Origin: JBGCEZ01 sp045106735
GTDB taxonomy: Bacteria; Planctomycetota; Phycisphaerae; Phycisphaerales; SM1A02
Length of the DNA stretch: 64,000 nt
Reading direction: 5' to 3'
NCBI GenBank assembly: GCA_045106735.1
Contig: JBGCEZ010000020.1
Coordinates: 70,374-134,373, forward strand
The translations under genes were made by a program, and so were the position numbers. The notes under the pieces were generated by a model. That model saw nothing but the letters and a program-made list of their open reading frames with translations. It was not told the DNA's origin and searched no databases. Positions within the stretch are counted from its first letter, which is position 1, and each line of letters begins with the position of its first letter. This document shows positions 52,613 through 62,451 of this stretch, piece after piece.

Positions 52613-52925
52613 GGGGGCATGCTCGCGCAGAAGCGTGGTGTGGGGCCGCGCGTTTCGCGCGTGCCCATTGTGGTGAACCGACAAAACAGTTGTTCGGGTT
52701 TCCGGGACGCAGGGTTATAGTGGATCTGCACAACCAACTTCGAAACCCGGCCGCGACGCGGCCTTTTCGACGACTTCACCGGTGGTTCGGTCCGACCTGT
52801 TCGGAGTGACCGTTCCAAGCATCGGTACATGCTTCGGCGGCGAACGAGGCGCGCAGAACGCTCCGTTTTCCCCGACCGATGATGACGCGATTCGATTCGT
52901 CGCGGCCATGAGGAGGCTTTGCCTT
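52613..52925. other. divergent promoter region
   Basis: 313 bp between trmL and the EF-G-like gene. A possible -10 box TATAGT (52716-52721) on the plus strand follows TTGTTC at 52690, but the spacing of 20 bp is too long to be convincing. Confidence 0.35.
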
Positions 52926-54998
52926 ATGGCCTACACGACGAAGGACATCCGTAACCTGGCCATTGTAGGTGGGGGTGGTGCCGGCAAGACCACCCTCGTC
53001 GAGACCATGCTGCACCATGCCGGGGCGATCGGCCGCATTGGCCGGGTTGAGGACGGCAACACCGTCACCGACCACACCGAGCTTGAGCACGAATTCAAAC
53101 GCTCGCTCGAGACATCCGTCGTCCACTTCGATCACGAAGGCGTGCACGTCAACATCATTGATACTCCGGGTCTCGGCGACTTCGTCGGCAGCGCGATGAG
53201 CGTGATGCCGGCCGTCGAAACCGCGATGGTCGTGGTCGACGCGGCGACCGGCATCACGCCGGTGATGCGGCGACTCATGCGCATCGCCAAGGAGCGGCGC
53301 CTTCCGCGCGTGCTCGTCATCAACCGGATCGACATGGCCGAGGACGTTCCGGCCCTTTTTGCCCAGCTCGTGGAAGCCTTCGGCTCCGAGCTTCGTCCGA
53401 TCAACCTGCCAGCCGGCGGCGGCACCTCGGTCATCGACTGCTTCCAGAACGCCAGCGGCGACTCGGACCTTGGCCCGGTCGCCGGATTCCACACCGGCAT
53501 CGTCGACCAGGTGGTGGAAGTCGACGAAACCCTCATGGCCAAGTACCTCGACGCCGGCGAAGTGTCGCCCGAGGAACTGCACGAACCATTCGAGCGTGCC
53601 CTCCGCGACGCCCACCTGGTGCCGGTGTGTTTCACCAGCGCCAAGAACGACATTGGCGTGGCCGAGTTGATGCACGTGATCGAGCACCTGTGTCCCAACC
53701 CGCTGGAAGGCAATCCCCGACCGTTTGAGTACGGGTCCGGCGACGACCGCCAGGACTACGCCTGCACCGCCGACCCGTCGATGCCGCTGGTGGCCCACGT
53801 GTTTCGGGTGTCGAGCGACCCGTACATCGGCCGGTTGTCGATTTTCCGCGTGCGTCAGGGCACGTTCAACGCGGGCGATGCCCCCTTGGTCGGTGACAAT
53901 CCCAAGCCGGTTCGCGTCGCCCACATCCACAAGGTGATGGGCAAGGAGCACGCTGAGGTCAAACAAGTGATCGCCGGCGACATTGGCGCGGTGGCCAAGA
54001 TCGACGAGATCGAATACGACACCGTGTTGCACGACGGATCCATCGCCGCGGACCTGCGGTTTCGCTCGATTCCGTTGCCCAAGCCGATGTACGGCTTGGC
54101 GATTGTCGGCACGAGCAAGGGCGCCGAGTCCAAAATGGGCGAAGCGCTCAAGCGCATGATGGCGGAAGATCCGACGTTCGAGGTCGAACGCGTTGCTTCC
54201 ACCGGCGAACTCGTCATCCGCGGTCTCGGTGAGCAGCACCTGCGGATCAAGCTGCGTCTGCTGAAGGATCGCTACGGCATTGAGGTCGATTCGCATCCGC
54301 CCAGGGTCGCGTACCGCGAGACGATCAGCGGCAAGGCGGAAGGGCACCACCGGCACAAGAAGCAATCGGGCGGTTCCGGCCAGTTTGGCGAGGTCTTTCT
54401 TCGGATCGAGCCGGTGGAGATCGACATCAGCGATGGCGAACCGTCGCCGGTCGATGAGTCGGGGTTGATGTTCGTCGACGAAACGTTCGGTGGCGCGATC
54501 CCCAAGCAATTTCTCCCGGCGATCGAGAAGGGCGTGCGCCAGGTGATGAACCACGGGGCGATCGCTGGCTACCCGATGAAAAACGTCAAGGTGGCGGTCT
54601 ACGACGGCAAGCACCACGCCGTCGACTCCAAGGAAATTGCGTTCATCACCGCGGGCAAGCGGGCGTTCATTGATGCGGTCACCAAGGCGAATCCGGTCTT
54701 GCTCGAACCGATCGTGGCCGCCGAGATCACGGTGCCGGCGGACCTGATTGGCGACATCTCGTCGGACATCTCGGGCCGGCGCGGCCGGATCCTGGGCACC
54801 GACATGTTGCCGGGCGGCATGTCGGTCGTCATGGCGGAAGCGCCGCTCTCGGAGATGATGAACTATTCGAGTCAGCTCAAGAGCATGACCGGCGGGGCGG
54901 GCTCGTACTCCATGGAGTACAGCCATTCCGCTGCCGCTCCGGGGAACGTTCAGGCCGACGTCGTGGCCCAGTTCGCCGGCCACGCCGAAGAGGACTGA
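52926..54998 (+). CDS. elongation factor G-like GTPase
   Basis: 690 residues from the ATG at 52926, with AGGAGG 9 nt upstream; an in-frame ATG at 52908 and a GTG at 52782 have less support. Domains are in EF-G order: GTPase (P-loop GGGGAGKTT, DTPGLGDFVG), domain II (ADPSMPLVAHVFRV), III (FEVERVASTGELVIRGLGEQHL), IV (KKQSGGSGQFGEVFLRIEP) and V (GDISSDISGRRGRILG). The guanine-binding motif is NRID rather than NKxD and the switch I region (KRSLETSVV) is altered. It belongs to the EF-G2/EF-G-like group, so it may act on ribosomes under special conditions rather than as the main translocase. Confidence 0.92.
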   Translation: MAYTTKDIRNLAIVGGGGAGKTTLVETMLHHAGAIGRIGRVEDGNTVTDHTELEHEFKRSLETSVVHFDHEGVHVNIIDTPGLGDFVGSAMSVMPAVETAMVVVDAATGITPVMRRLMRIAKERRLPRVLVINRIDMAEDVPALFAQLVEAFGSELRPINLPAGGGTSVIDCFQNASGDSDLGPVAGFHTGIVDQVVEVDETLMAKYLDAGEVSPEELHEPFERALRDAHLVPVCFTSAKNDIGVAELMHVIEHLCPNPLEGNPRPFEYGSGDDRQDYACTADPSMPLVAHVFRVSSDPYIGRLSIFRVRQGTFNAGDAPLVGDNPKPVRVAHIHKVMGKEHAEVKQVIAGDIGAVAKIDEIEYDTVLHDGSIAADLRFRSIPLPKPMYGLAIVGTSKGAESKMGEALKRMMAEDPTFEVERVASTGELVIRGLGEQHLRIKLRLLKDRYGIEVDSHPPRVAYRETISGKAEGHHRHKKQSGGSGQFGEVFLRIEPVEIDISDGEPSPVDESGLMFVDETFGGAIPKQFLPAIEKGVRQVMNHGAIAGYPMKNVKVAVYDGKHHAVDSKEIAFITAGKRAFIDAVTKANPVLLEPIVAAEITVPADLIGDISSDISGRRGRILGTDMLPGGMSVVMAEAPLSEMMNYSSQLKSMTGGAGSYSMEYSHSAAAPGNVQADVVAQFAGHAEED

Positions 54999-55033
54999 CC
55001 CGGCTTCAGGTTCGCAATTCCTCCAGGTTGCCG

Positions 55034-55059
55034 CGGGCCCGGTGCCATTGCCGGGCCCG
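55034..55059. terminator. hairpin after the EF-G-like gene, possible terminator
   Basis: CGGGCCCGG (55034-55042) and CCGGGCCCG (55051-55059), a perfect 9-bp stem with an 8-nt loop, 35 nt beyond the stop. No U-run follows. Confidence 0.5.
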
Positions 55060-55145
55060 TGGTGCGCGCCGGGATCGGCATCGCGCGATATCGTGCGCGG
55101 CGGAGCGGGCGCGATTCGCGCCTCGCCAAGTGCGGAGTTCGTTGC

Positions 55146-57233
55146 ATGCACGTTCGATCTGGTTCGATCACGAAGCGCCTGGTGGCTGGAATCGCGATGG
55201 CGGCAACGGTGTCGTTCGCCGCCTTGCACGCAGCTCCGGCGAGCGAAAGCGCGGCGGCCGCATCCGGTGCATCGGCCGGGAAGGCTGAATCGGCCGCAGT
55301 GGAGTCGTCGGCCGCATCGTCGGCCAGCCCGGCCACGATCGCCGCCGCCGGCTGCATCTGTGGACTTGCCGGCGGCCCACTCCATGCCCACCTGCCGACC
55401 GATGTTCTGCTGGCGTTTTCCGCCGGACAGGTCACGGTGCCGGCCCGCGAAGGAGTCGCCCGCGTGACCGTGGATCCCAACGTCCGCATGGACCCCGCCG
55501 CCGCGCGGCTCTTTGACGACTACGACCGCTGGCAACGACGGGAGTTCCCCGACATCGCGGTGCGGCGGGGCGACCGCGCCTCGATCGCCCGGATGATCGA
55601 TGAATCGATCGCGGCGGTGGGCCGACGGGCCGACGAGCTTGAAGTGTTCATGCGGCGATCGGTCGAGCTCGAAACCCCCGCCCCGGGGCGCTCGCTGAGT
55701 GAGCGTGACCGCGTGAGCCTGGAAGTGTTGCGTTTTGAGTTGCAAACCCAGCTCGACACGATTCGCTTTCACGAACACCTGATGCCCGTGGATCCGCTTT
55801 GGGGCGTGCACCAGACCGTCGGCAATCTCACCGCCGGGCTGCCGCTGGAGCGGGCGAGCGACTACGTGGCGTTCGTCGAGCGCCTGCGCCAAGTCCCGGC
55901 CTGGATCGACGACGCGGTCGCGCGGATGCGGGTGGGCGTGGCCGATGGGCATGTGCCGCCGCGTTTGATCATGCAAGGTATTCCCGAGCAGGTCGATGAT
56001 CTGCTCGGGCCCGGTGGCCTGTCGAGCTTGCGCGAGCCCCTGGCCGACATTCCAGACTCGATGCCCGAGCGACAACGAGCCGAATTGGTACGCGAAGTCG
56101 AAACGGAGATTCTGCCGACGATCCGCGTGGCGTTGGCCGAATATCGCCGCTACTTGGCCGAGGAGTACGTGCCCGCGTGCCGCGACACCATTGCCGCGGT
56201 GGATGCTCCCGACGGCGAAGCGTGGTACGCCGCCCGGCTACGAGCCATGACGACATTGGATCTCACGGCCGAGGACATCCACCGCATCGGGCTGAATGAG
56301 GTCAGCCGGATCCGGGCGGAGATGGACGCGGTCATCGAGCGGACCGACTGGTACGCGGCCGATTCGAGCCGGGCCGAGATGCCGGTGGACGAACGGTTCG
56401 CCGCGTTCATTGCGTTCCTGCTGAACGAACCGCGCTTCTACCACACCAGCGCCGACGATCTGATGGACGAATACCGCGCGCTCTGCAAGCGGATCGACCA
56501 CGAGTTGCCGCCGATCTTTCGGCTGATGCCGCGCTTGCCCTACGGCGTGGAGCCGATGGCCGATTTTCTTGCCCCGCGGCAAACGACGGCTTATTACCAG
56601 CCCGGCAGTTTGGTCGCCGGATTGCCGGGCGTCTTCACCGTGAACACGTACCGCTTGGACCAGCGGCCGCGCTACGAGATGGTGCCGCTGGCCCTGCACG
56701 AGGCGGTCCCGGGGCATCACCTGCAGATCGCCATCGCCCAGGAGCTGGATGCGATCCCGATCTTCCGCCAGGACACCTGGATCACGGCCTACGGCGAAGG
56801 CTGGGCTCTGTACGCCGAACGCCTCGGCATGGAGATGGATCTGTACGAGGATCCGTACGACGACTTCGGCCGCTTGCTCTTTGAGATGTGGCGGGCCTGC
56901 CGATTGGTCGTTGATCCGGGAATGCACGCCTTGGGGTGGTCGCGTGATCGCGCGATCGAGTTCATGCGTCGCCATACCGCGCTGTCGGATCTGAACATCC
57001 GGAGCGAAGTCGATCGCTATATCGCGTGGCCGGGACAAGCGACGGCGTACAAGCTCGGCGAACTGGAGATCCGAAAGCTCCGGCGCGAAGCGGAACAGAA
57101 GTTGGGAGCGGCCTTCGATCTGCGAGATTTCCACGACTTGGTGTTGGCGGAAGCGTGCATCCCGCTGCCGGAACTGACCCGGCGGGTGGAACGTTGGGCC
57201 AATGAGCGGCCATCGGGGCGTTCGGGAGACTGA
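55146..57233 (+). CDS. DUF885 family secreted protein (putative metallopeptidase)
   Basis: 695 residues from the ATG at 55146 (GGAG upstream). A signal peptide (RLVAGIAMAATVSFAALHAAPA) is followed by an Ala/Ser-rich linker. The DUF885 domain occupies about residues 115-690. The gluzincin-like motif HEAVPGHHLQ (HExxPGHH) is near residue 517, with the downstream EGWALYAERLGMEM motif providing the second Glu. SLREPLADIP and QTTAYYQPGSL are also typical. Homologs act as peptidases or are of unknown substrate; expected location is periplasm or cell surface. Confidence 0.88.
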   Translation: MHVRSGSITKRLVAGIAMAATVSFAALHAAPASESAAAASGASAGKAESAAVESSAASSASPATIAAAGCICGLAGGPLHAHLPTDVLLAFSAGQVTVPAREGVARVTVDPNVRMDPAAARLFDDYDRWQRREFPDIAVRRGDRASIARMIDESIAAVGRRADELEVFMRRSVELETPAPGRSLSERDRVSLEVLRFELQTQLDTIRFHEHLMPVDPLWGVHQTVGNLTAGLPLERASDYVAFVERLRQVPAWIDDAVARMRVGVADGHVPPRLIMQGIPEQVDDLLGPGGLSSLREPLADIPDSMPERQRAELVREVETEILPTIRVALAEYRRYLAEEYVPACRDTIAAVDAPDGEAWYAARLRAMTTLDLTAEDIHRIGLNEVSRIRAEMDAVIERTDWYAADSSRAEMPVDERFAAFIAFLLNEPRFYHTSADDLMDEYRALCKRIDHELPPIFRLMPRLPYGVEPMADFLAPRQTTAYYQPGSLVAGLPGVFTVNTYRLDQRPRYEMVPLALHEAVPGHHLQIAIAQELDAIPIFRQDTWITAYGEGWALYAERLGMEMDLYEDPYDDFGRLLFEMWRACRLVVDPGMHALGWSRDRAIEFMRRHTALSDLNIRSEVDRYIAWPGQATAYKLGELEIRKLRREAEQKLGAAFDLRDFHDLVLAEACIPLPELTRRVERWANERPSGRSGD

Positions 57234-57501
57234 CCGGCGCGCTTCTCGCCGCCCGATCGCCGGCTTCGGCTCGGGGACGGTCCCGGACAACGCCGTGGAT
57301 TTCGTATCGCGCCTGCGCTCAGGCTCCCGGTCGCAGGTCCCGCCACCCATCTGGCCACGGGCCAACGCGCGGGTGCGGCCCCAGGCTTGTGTGGCCCATG
57401 GGTTTCCCGGGCGGGCGGCGAATTCGTGACGGGGTCCCGCTGACCGGGGCTGGTAAGATTGGCCGGCGCTGGTTCTCCGCCGGCGCTCCCGAGGAAGCCC
57501 C

Positions 57502-58806
57502 ATGAACCCGACCGATCCGACCGTCTCTGCCCCGAGTTCCCCGGATGGCGTGCGCGGTCCCGCCACCATTGCGGCGGCACGCCGCCAAGCAGCGTTGCTG
57601 ACCGGCATTGGCCTGGTGGTTGCCGGCGGGGCGGCGGTCACCGCGGGGGCCATGTCGGGCGGGGCCGCATGGGCGATCGCGGCCTATGCCGCGGGGGGCG
57701 TCATTGCGGTCGCCGGGATCCTGGTGTTCGCGCGCTTGGGTGCGGCGGCAATGCTCTTGCTGGCCGCGATCGCGGGTGCTGCAGGGCTCATCGTCGCTGG
57801 CTGGGTGGCCGCGCAGCCCATGATCGCGGTCGCTGGCGTGTCGCTGCTGGTCGTGTCCTGCATCGCCGCGTACGTCACCGAGATGCTGCGGCCATTGGTT
57901 GAACGCGTGACCGCCGATCCGGACGTTGGGGGAGCGAGCGGTGCGGGGGCAGCCGGAGGACGCGGCGCCGCGGCTTCGCCGGAGGTTCTGGACATCCTCC
58001 GCCGCATCGACGAACACGCGATGTTGTCGGACAACGCTCGTCGCGTGCTCTTCCGCGAGCGCGAATTGCAATTGCTCGGCCGGGCCATCGAAGACGACAT
58101 TCGCACCGCCCGATACGACGTGGCCCTGACGCTCTGCGACGAACTGGCCGACGTGTTCGGTGAGCGCGAACGGGCCGAGGCGTACCGCGAACAGATCCAA
58201 GGCGACCGCAAGCAGCACTACGACGCCGCCCTCGACGCGGAACTGGGCGAGCTCGAACGCCTTCTGAGCCACCGGCAATGGCAGGCCGCCCACGGCGTGG
58301 CCGGCCGAATCCGTCGTCTGTATGCCGATTCGCACCTGGTCGAGGACATCGATCGCCGGTTTGTCGAAGCGCGGGACGAGCACAAAGTCGAGCTGGAGAC
58401 GCAGCTCACCGAAGCGGTGCAGCGAGAAGACACCGAGCAGGCGATGCAGTTGCTGCGGACGCTCGACCGCTACCTCACGACCGATGAAGTCGGACGCTAT
58501 TCGCAGCTTGCCGGCGGCGTGATCAAGCAGCACCGCGAGAACCTGAGTACGCAGTTCAAGCTCGCCGTCAACGACCACCGCTGGACCGAGTCGGTGGGCA
58601 TCGGCGAGACCATCATCGCCGAGTTCCCGAACACCAAGATGGCGGCCGAAGTCCGGTCGATGATCGACCTGCTCCGCAGCCGCGCTGCCGGCGGGACGCC
58701 CGGCTCGGGTGCCGCCGGCGTGCCCCTGGCCGCCGCTGATCCGGTCGCGACCCCGGAGGCCGGCCCCGCATCCGGCGGGGGGCCGTCGACGCCGCCGGCC
58801 GGTTGA
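57502..58806 (+). CDS. membrane protein with long helical C-terminal domain
   Basis: 434 residues. AGGAAG precedes the ATG at 57502. Four helices in the first 120 residues (LLTGIGLVVAGGAAVTAGA, WAIAAYAAGGVIAVAGILVFA, MLLLAAIAGAAGLIVAGWV, MIAVAGVSLLVVSCIAAYV) are followed by a soluble domain of about 250 residues, helical and charged, that looks like TPR or coiled-coil repeats (REQIQGDRKQHYDAALDAELGE, FVEARDEHKVELETQL, WTESVGIGETIIAEFPNTKMA). A Pro/Gly/Ala-rich tail ends the protein. A cytoplasmic scaffold tethered to the membrane is plausible; no function known. Confidence 0.75.
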   Translation: MNPTDPTVSAPSSPDGVRGPATIAAARRQAALLTGIGLVVAGGAAVTAGAMSGGAAWAIAAYAAGGVIAVAGILVFARLGAAAMLLLAAIAGAAGLIVAGWVAAQPMIAVAGVSLLVVSCIAAYVTEMLRPLVERVTADPDVGGASGAGAAGGRGAAASPEVLDILRRIDEHAMLSDNARRVLFRERELQLLGRAIEDDIRTARYDVALTLCDELADVFGERERAEAYREQIQGDRKQHYDAALDAELGELERLLSHRQWQAAHGVAGRIRRLYADSHLVEDIDRRFVEARDEHKVELETQLTEAVQREDTEQAMQLLRTLDRYLTTDEVGRYSQLAGGVIKQHRENLSTQFKLAVNDHRWTESVGIGETIIAEFPNTKMAAEVRSMIDLLRSRAAGGTPGSGAAGVPLAAADPVATPEAGPASGGGPSTPPAG

Positions 58807-59087
58807 CGCCCGGACCTGCCTCGTTGGTGGGGCGCTGCGACTGGCCGTGGCCCGCCGCGACTGGCCACGACCCGCCGCGACCCCTGTCCTCTCAGAGGGA
58901 CCCGCCGGCCGCCCTCAATCAGGTGCGGCCATCGGCGACCTCTTGCGGCCTTCCGCCGCCTTCCGCCGCCACTCGCAGCCCGTCTCCGGTCCGCCCACCT
59001 CGGCCTCCCACCTCGTCCGCCCGGTCGGGCGACGTGTCCCGTATCCTTTGCGGGATCCACGACCCTTCCGCGAGGAATCAGCCCGCC

Positions 59088-60020
59088 ATGGACGCGTCCC
59101 AGCTCCGCCCCCGAACCCCGTCTCGACTCCGCCGGTGCACCGCCGGATGCATGATCGCGGCCCTCGCCGTCGCCGGCCTGTTTGGCGCTGGCGGATGTGA
59201 GGCACTCGGGGCCGATCTCGAGGATTCATTCAACGGCCTCTTCCCACCGTCGCCGACGCAAGCCGTCGTCTGGGCAGCGGACACCGATCCTGACCTGCGT
59301 CGCCGCGGGACCTTGCTCCTGGCCAACGCGCCGTTCGGCGGCGAAGAGGCGTATGTGCGGCTCTACCGCGACTACGCCGAGAACGAGAGCAACCCGCTCG
59401 TGAAGTCGGTGGCGATTCGGGCCCTCGCCCGCCACGGCGAGACCGTGGACGCCGCGCTCATCGCCACCCAACTCACCCACGACAGCCGGCAGGTCCGCTG
59501 GGAGGCGGCCCGCGGTCTGCAGCGGCTGCACGATCCCGACGTCAGCGGCTTGCTGCTTGAAGCCCTGCGCGACACCGAAGAAGACGTCCAAGTGCGGGTT
59601 TCGGCCGCCACGGCCCTGGGCCAGTACGGCACCGACGTGGTCTTTCAGGGACTCGTCGCCGCGCTCGACGAACCGGAGCTCGCGATCAATGACGCGGCCC
59701 AGCGCTCGTTGCGGCAGATCACGGGGGCCGACGAAGGCGACGATCCGTCGGCGTGGCTGACCTGGTACGAACCGAAGCAGGGGGAACCCGGCGTCTTCGC
59801 CGAAGCCGCCGGCTACACCTACCCGACCTACGAACGTGATCCCGGTTTCCTCGAGAAGCTGGCCTTCTGGAACCCGCCCGTCCGCGAGTTCCCCGGCCCG
59901 CCGCGCGGATTGGTGCCGGCGGGACGGCGCGGGACGTACGACGGGGAAGATGGGCCGATCGACGGCGAACCCGATGGCGGCGATTCCCCGGCCACGCTGG
60001 GCGAAGAAGAAGTCGGATGA
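59088..60020 (+). CDS. HEAT-repeat lipoprotein
   Basis: 310 residues from the ATG at 59088 (GGAA upstream). The signal AGCMIAALAVAGLFGAGGC gives a weak lipobox (AGGC). Residues about 65-220 contain three to four HEAT-type helical repeats (SNPLVKSVAIRALARHGE, DSRQVRWEAARGLQRLHD, EEDVQVRVSAATALGQYG, ELAINDAAQRSLRQITG). The C-terminal third is Gly/Pro/Asp-rich. It is likely a binding scaffold outside the inner membrane. Its stop overlaps the next gene by ATGA. Confidence 0.8.
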   Translation: MDASQLRPRTPSRLRRCTAGCMIAALAVAGLFGAGGCEALGADLEDSFNGLFPPSPTQAVVWAADTDPDLRRRGTLLLANAPFGGEEAYVRLYRDYAENESNPLVKSVAIRALARHGETVDAALIATQLTHDSRQVRWEAARGLQRLHDPDVSGLLLEALRDTEEDVQVRVSAATALGQYGTDVVFQGLVAALDEPELAINDAAQRSLRQITGADEGDDPSAWLTWYEPKQGEPGVFAEAAGYTYPTYERDPGFLEKLAFWNPPVREFPGPPRGLVPAGRRGTYDGEDGPIDGEPDGGDSPATLGEEEVG

Positions 60021-60460
60021 CGGGGCCGTTCGCAGCCGGGGCAGGCCCCGGCGAGCGAGGCGCGGGCCTTGCTTCCGAGGCCGGAGGAAACGTCGTGATT
60101 GACGACGGGGCGGGCGCCGATACACGTCTTGAGGCGAACGCGTCACCGGTTCCGGCGGAATCCCACGAACCGTTTCGGCGATCGATTTCGTCGCAACTCG
60201 GCTGGGGACTCGGCGCGTTGATCGCGGGCGTCGGTGCGACCGGCGTGGGACTCTTCGTGGTTGCTTCCACGGGAACGGGCAAGGAATCGCTCGAGTTGCA
60301 TTTGCTGGGTGTTGCTGTTGCTGCGATCGTGGCGACGGTTGTGGTGTTGGTGATCGGCCACGAGTCGGACCGCCACGCCCACGTCGAGCGCCGCTCGCCC
60401 GAGCAAGCGGAAGTTGCTGGAGTTGCCGTGTCGAACGAATCGCCTGAGTATCGCAATTGA
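60017..60460 (+). CDS. small membrane protein, unknown
   Basis: 147 residues; the ATG overlaps the preceding stop (ATGA), which supports the start although an in-frame later start would keep the helices. Two membrane helices (GWGLGALIAGVGATGVGLFVV and LLGVAVAAIVATVVVLVIG) follow a 55-residue Gly/Ala/Pro-rich leader; a short polar tail follows. No family. Probably transcribed with the HEAT lipoprotein. Confidence 0.55.
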   Translation: MTGPFAAGAGPGERGAGLASEAGGNVVIDDGAGADTRLEANASPVPAESHEPFRRSISSQLGWGLGALIAGVGATGVGLFVVASTGTGKESLELHLLGVAVAAIVATVVVLVIGHESDRHAHVERRSPEQAEVAGVAVSNESPEYRN

Positions 60461-60520
60461 CGGCGAACCGCCGAAGACGCGTTCGCGTCCGGCTCCGGTG
60501 ATTCTGATCTCGGTGTGCGT

Positions 60521-60654
60521 TCAGTCGCCAAGCGTCCCGGTCTCGCCATCAAGGACCATCGTCCCGGCCGGAAGTTCGGCTTGCCGGTCGAGCCTGCCTC
60601 TGAGGCGATGGCGGCGTTCACGCTGAGCGTGTCGGAGCCGATCCGAGTTCGCTG
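60521..60654 (-). pseudogene. decayed partial copy of the neighbouring LolA-like lipoprotein gene
   Basis: On the minus strand, two frames together match the C terminus of the lipoprotein at 61141-62184: RTRIGSDTLSVNAAI against RIEIDVASLAVNTAI, then after a frameshift RLDRQAELPAGTMVLDG against RFDLRSELPSGTMVSDG, with a stop at the same place. No start or N-terminal part is present. Confidence 0.6.
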
Positions 60655-60756
60655 CCACGGCTGCCGCGGCTGCCACGGCTGGCTCGGCTGGCTCGGCAGA
60701 GGCTGGCCGTTCCGTTCTCAACCTTCCGTCAACCATGTCGGCCCGGATCGCTTGCC

Positions 60757-61074
60757 GTGTGTGACGATGTCCGACAAAGCGAAGAACGATCGGGCGATCG
60801 AGCTCCGGCCACCGCGCGGCCGTCGCGAAGCCTGACGGTCGGCCTCATGTTGATCGCCGGCGGTGTGGCCAGCGGTCTCACCGCCTTGATGCTTGACGGC
60901 CACGCCTTCGTGCGACTGGACTGGTTGAACCTTCCGCTACTTTGCGTGATCGTCGGGGCGGTCACCGCGCTCGTGGTGTTGGGCACGAGGTGCGCCCTCG
61001 TCCTGCGATTCGAGCGATTCGAGCGGATCAGGGTGAACGCGGCGGGTTCAAAACCCTGGCCTTCGAGACGATGA
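60757..61074 (+). CDS. possible small membrane protein
   Basis: About 105 residues from a GTG at 60757; an internal ATG at 60847 is an alternative. Two hydrophobic helices (VGLMLIAGGVASGLTALML and LPLLCVIVGAVTALVVLG) and a basic tail, similar in layout to the small membrane protein at 60017. No ribosome site is clear and no family is known, so it could be a non-coding frame. Confidence 0.35.
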   Translation: MCDDVRQSEERSGDRAPATARPSRSLTVGLMLIAGGVASGLTALMLDGHAFVRLDWLNLPLLCVIVGAVTALVVLGTRCALVLRFERFERIRVNAAGSKPWPSRR

Positions 61075-61140
61075 CGGAACCGATCCCTGGCCGCAATCCT
61101 CGGCCGTCTCACGCGCCGTCCGATCCGCGCCGCGGCACGA

Positions 61141-62184
61141 TCAATCGATCGGCATGACCTTCGTGCCATCGGACACCATCGTGCCAGATGGAAGTTCGGA
61201 TCGGAGGTCGAATCGACCTGGGTCGATGGCGGTGTTGACGGCAAGTGAGGCAACGTCAATCTCGATCCGCTGGTGGGCGGACATGGCCGTTTCAGGCAGC
61301 CCGCCCGGCAGGGCTGGAGTGCTTCGCGTTGCGGCGGTGGCGAACCAGACTTCGCCGACCAGACTGAACGCCGTCGTGTGGATCTCGATCGCGGTGGTGC
61401 CGCTGTTCCCGATCGCATGCCGCTGCCGACGCGGCAGGTGGTCACGCTCTGGATCGAGCCAGAAGGTGGCCGCCGATCGCTCGGATGTCGCCGGGACATC
61501 GACCCGGATGCACGCGTGTCCGTCGACCAGTTCGGGTTCGGCGTTCACCACGACCGCCGGGTCGGCCAGCAGCGCGGCGAGATCGCGATCGGGCCGGGGC
61601 ATCCCTTCGATCGCCGGCCACCACATCATCACTTCGGGCAAGCCGAGATCATCGATGCGGTAGTGGCTGTTTGGCGCGGTGATCCGTGTGGCGGTCGATG
61701 TGATCGCGAAGTACTGCCAGTAGGCGTCGCCGTCCCAGACCGAAATCACGCGAGCCGATCGCGCCGACGAGCCCGGGAGCTGGTGCACGCGTTCGATCCT
61801 GACGCGATCGGCCGTCCAGTCGACGCGGAATGTGCGGTCGTTGATCGCATTGGCCGCGAGGCTGCTGTCGGTCATCTGTCCGGACCAGGCGAGATCGGAA
61901 ATGCGTTCGCGTTGGGCGGTGACCGCGGCCAGCAGCGCGGACTGCCGTGCTGCTTCAGTGGCCGCATCGTCCGTTGGGGTCGGCGTCGCTGTCGTCGCGG
62001 CGCTCGCCGGCGGATCGCCGCCGGGGGTGGAGCATCCGCCCGCGGCCAGCATGACGGCGGAAACGCCGAGGATCGTGATCGCGGCCGCGATGGCTGGCCC
62101 GGGCGCGGACATGGACAGCGGCGCCGCCAAGGCCGCCAGGCCATCCGGTCGGCGGTGGGTCGAGACGTCGGTCGGCTTCTGCAT
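61141..62184 (-). CDS. LolA-like lipoprotein, hypothetical
   Basis: 347 residues; GGAG lies 8 nt upstream of the ATG at 62184. A leader and helix end in the lipobox AAGGC (Cys about 51), followed by a Thr/Pro-rich linker. Residues 85-347 are beta-rich and resemble outer-membrane lipoprotein sorting (LolA/LolB-like) folds: DRTFRVDWTADRVRIERV, VISVWDGDAYWQYFA, ATFWLDPERDHLPRRQR, AFSLVGEVWFATAATR. It may carry a lipid or act as a scaffold at the outer membrane. A decayed partial copy lies just beyond its end. Confidence 0.72.
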   Translation of the reverse strand: MQKPTDVSTHRRPDGLAALAAPLSMSAPGPAIAAAITILGVSAVMLAAGGCSTPGGDPPASAATTATPTPTDDAATEAARQSALLAAVTAQRERISDLAWSGQMTDSSLAANAINDRTFRVDWTADRVRIERVHQLPGSSARSARVISVWDGDAYWQYFAITSTATRITAPNSHYRIDDLGLPEVMMWWPAIEGMPRPDRDLAALLADPAVVVNAEPELVDGHACIRVDVPATSERSAATFWLDPERDHLPRRQRHAIGNSGTTAIEIHTTAFSLVGEVWFATAATRSTPALPGGLPETAMSAHQRIEIDVASLAVNTAIDPGRFDLRSELPSGTMVSDGTKVMPID

Positions 62185-62451
62185 GGTGATCCACTCCGGA
62201 AGGGCTTGGTCTTTGGGCCTACCGTACGTTTGCCGCGGGCCCGGGGCAATTGATTCTCGGGCGTTGGCGTGTGGCGTTCGCCTGCGGTCCGGGATGGCCC
62301 AGTCGGTACAGCTCCCACGACGATGCTCCGTCGGCCGCGTTCATCCGGCCCATCGCGCGGATTCGGCCGACAGACGAATGGAGGCGTGTTCGCTCGTCTT
62401 CGTCCCGGTCCCCGTCCCCGTCCCCGTCCCTCGCCTTCCGGAGTCCTCCGC

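Noticed and set aside
52690..52721. Sigma-70 promoter TTGTTC...TATAGT upstream of the EF-G-like gene
   Set aside because: 20-bp spacing is out of range; kept only as a remark in the intergenic entry.
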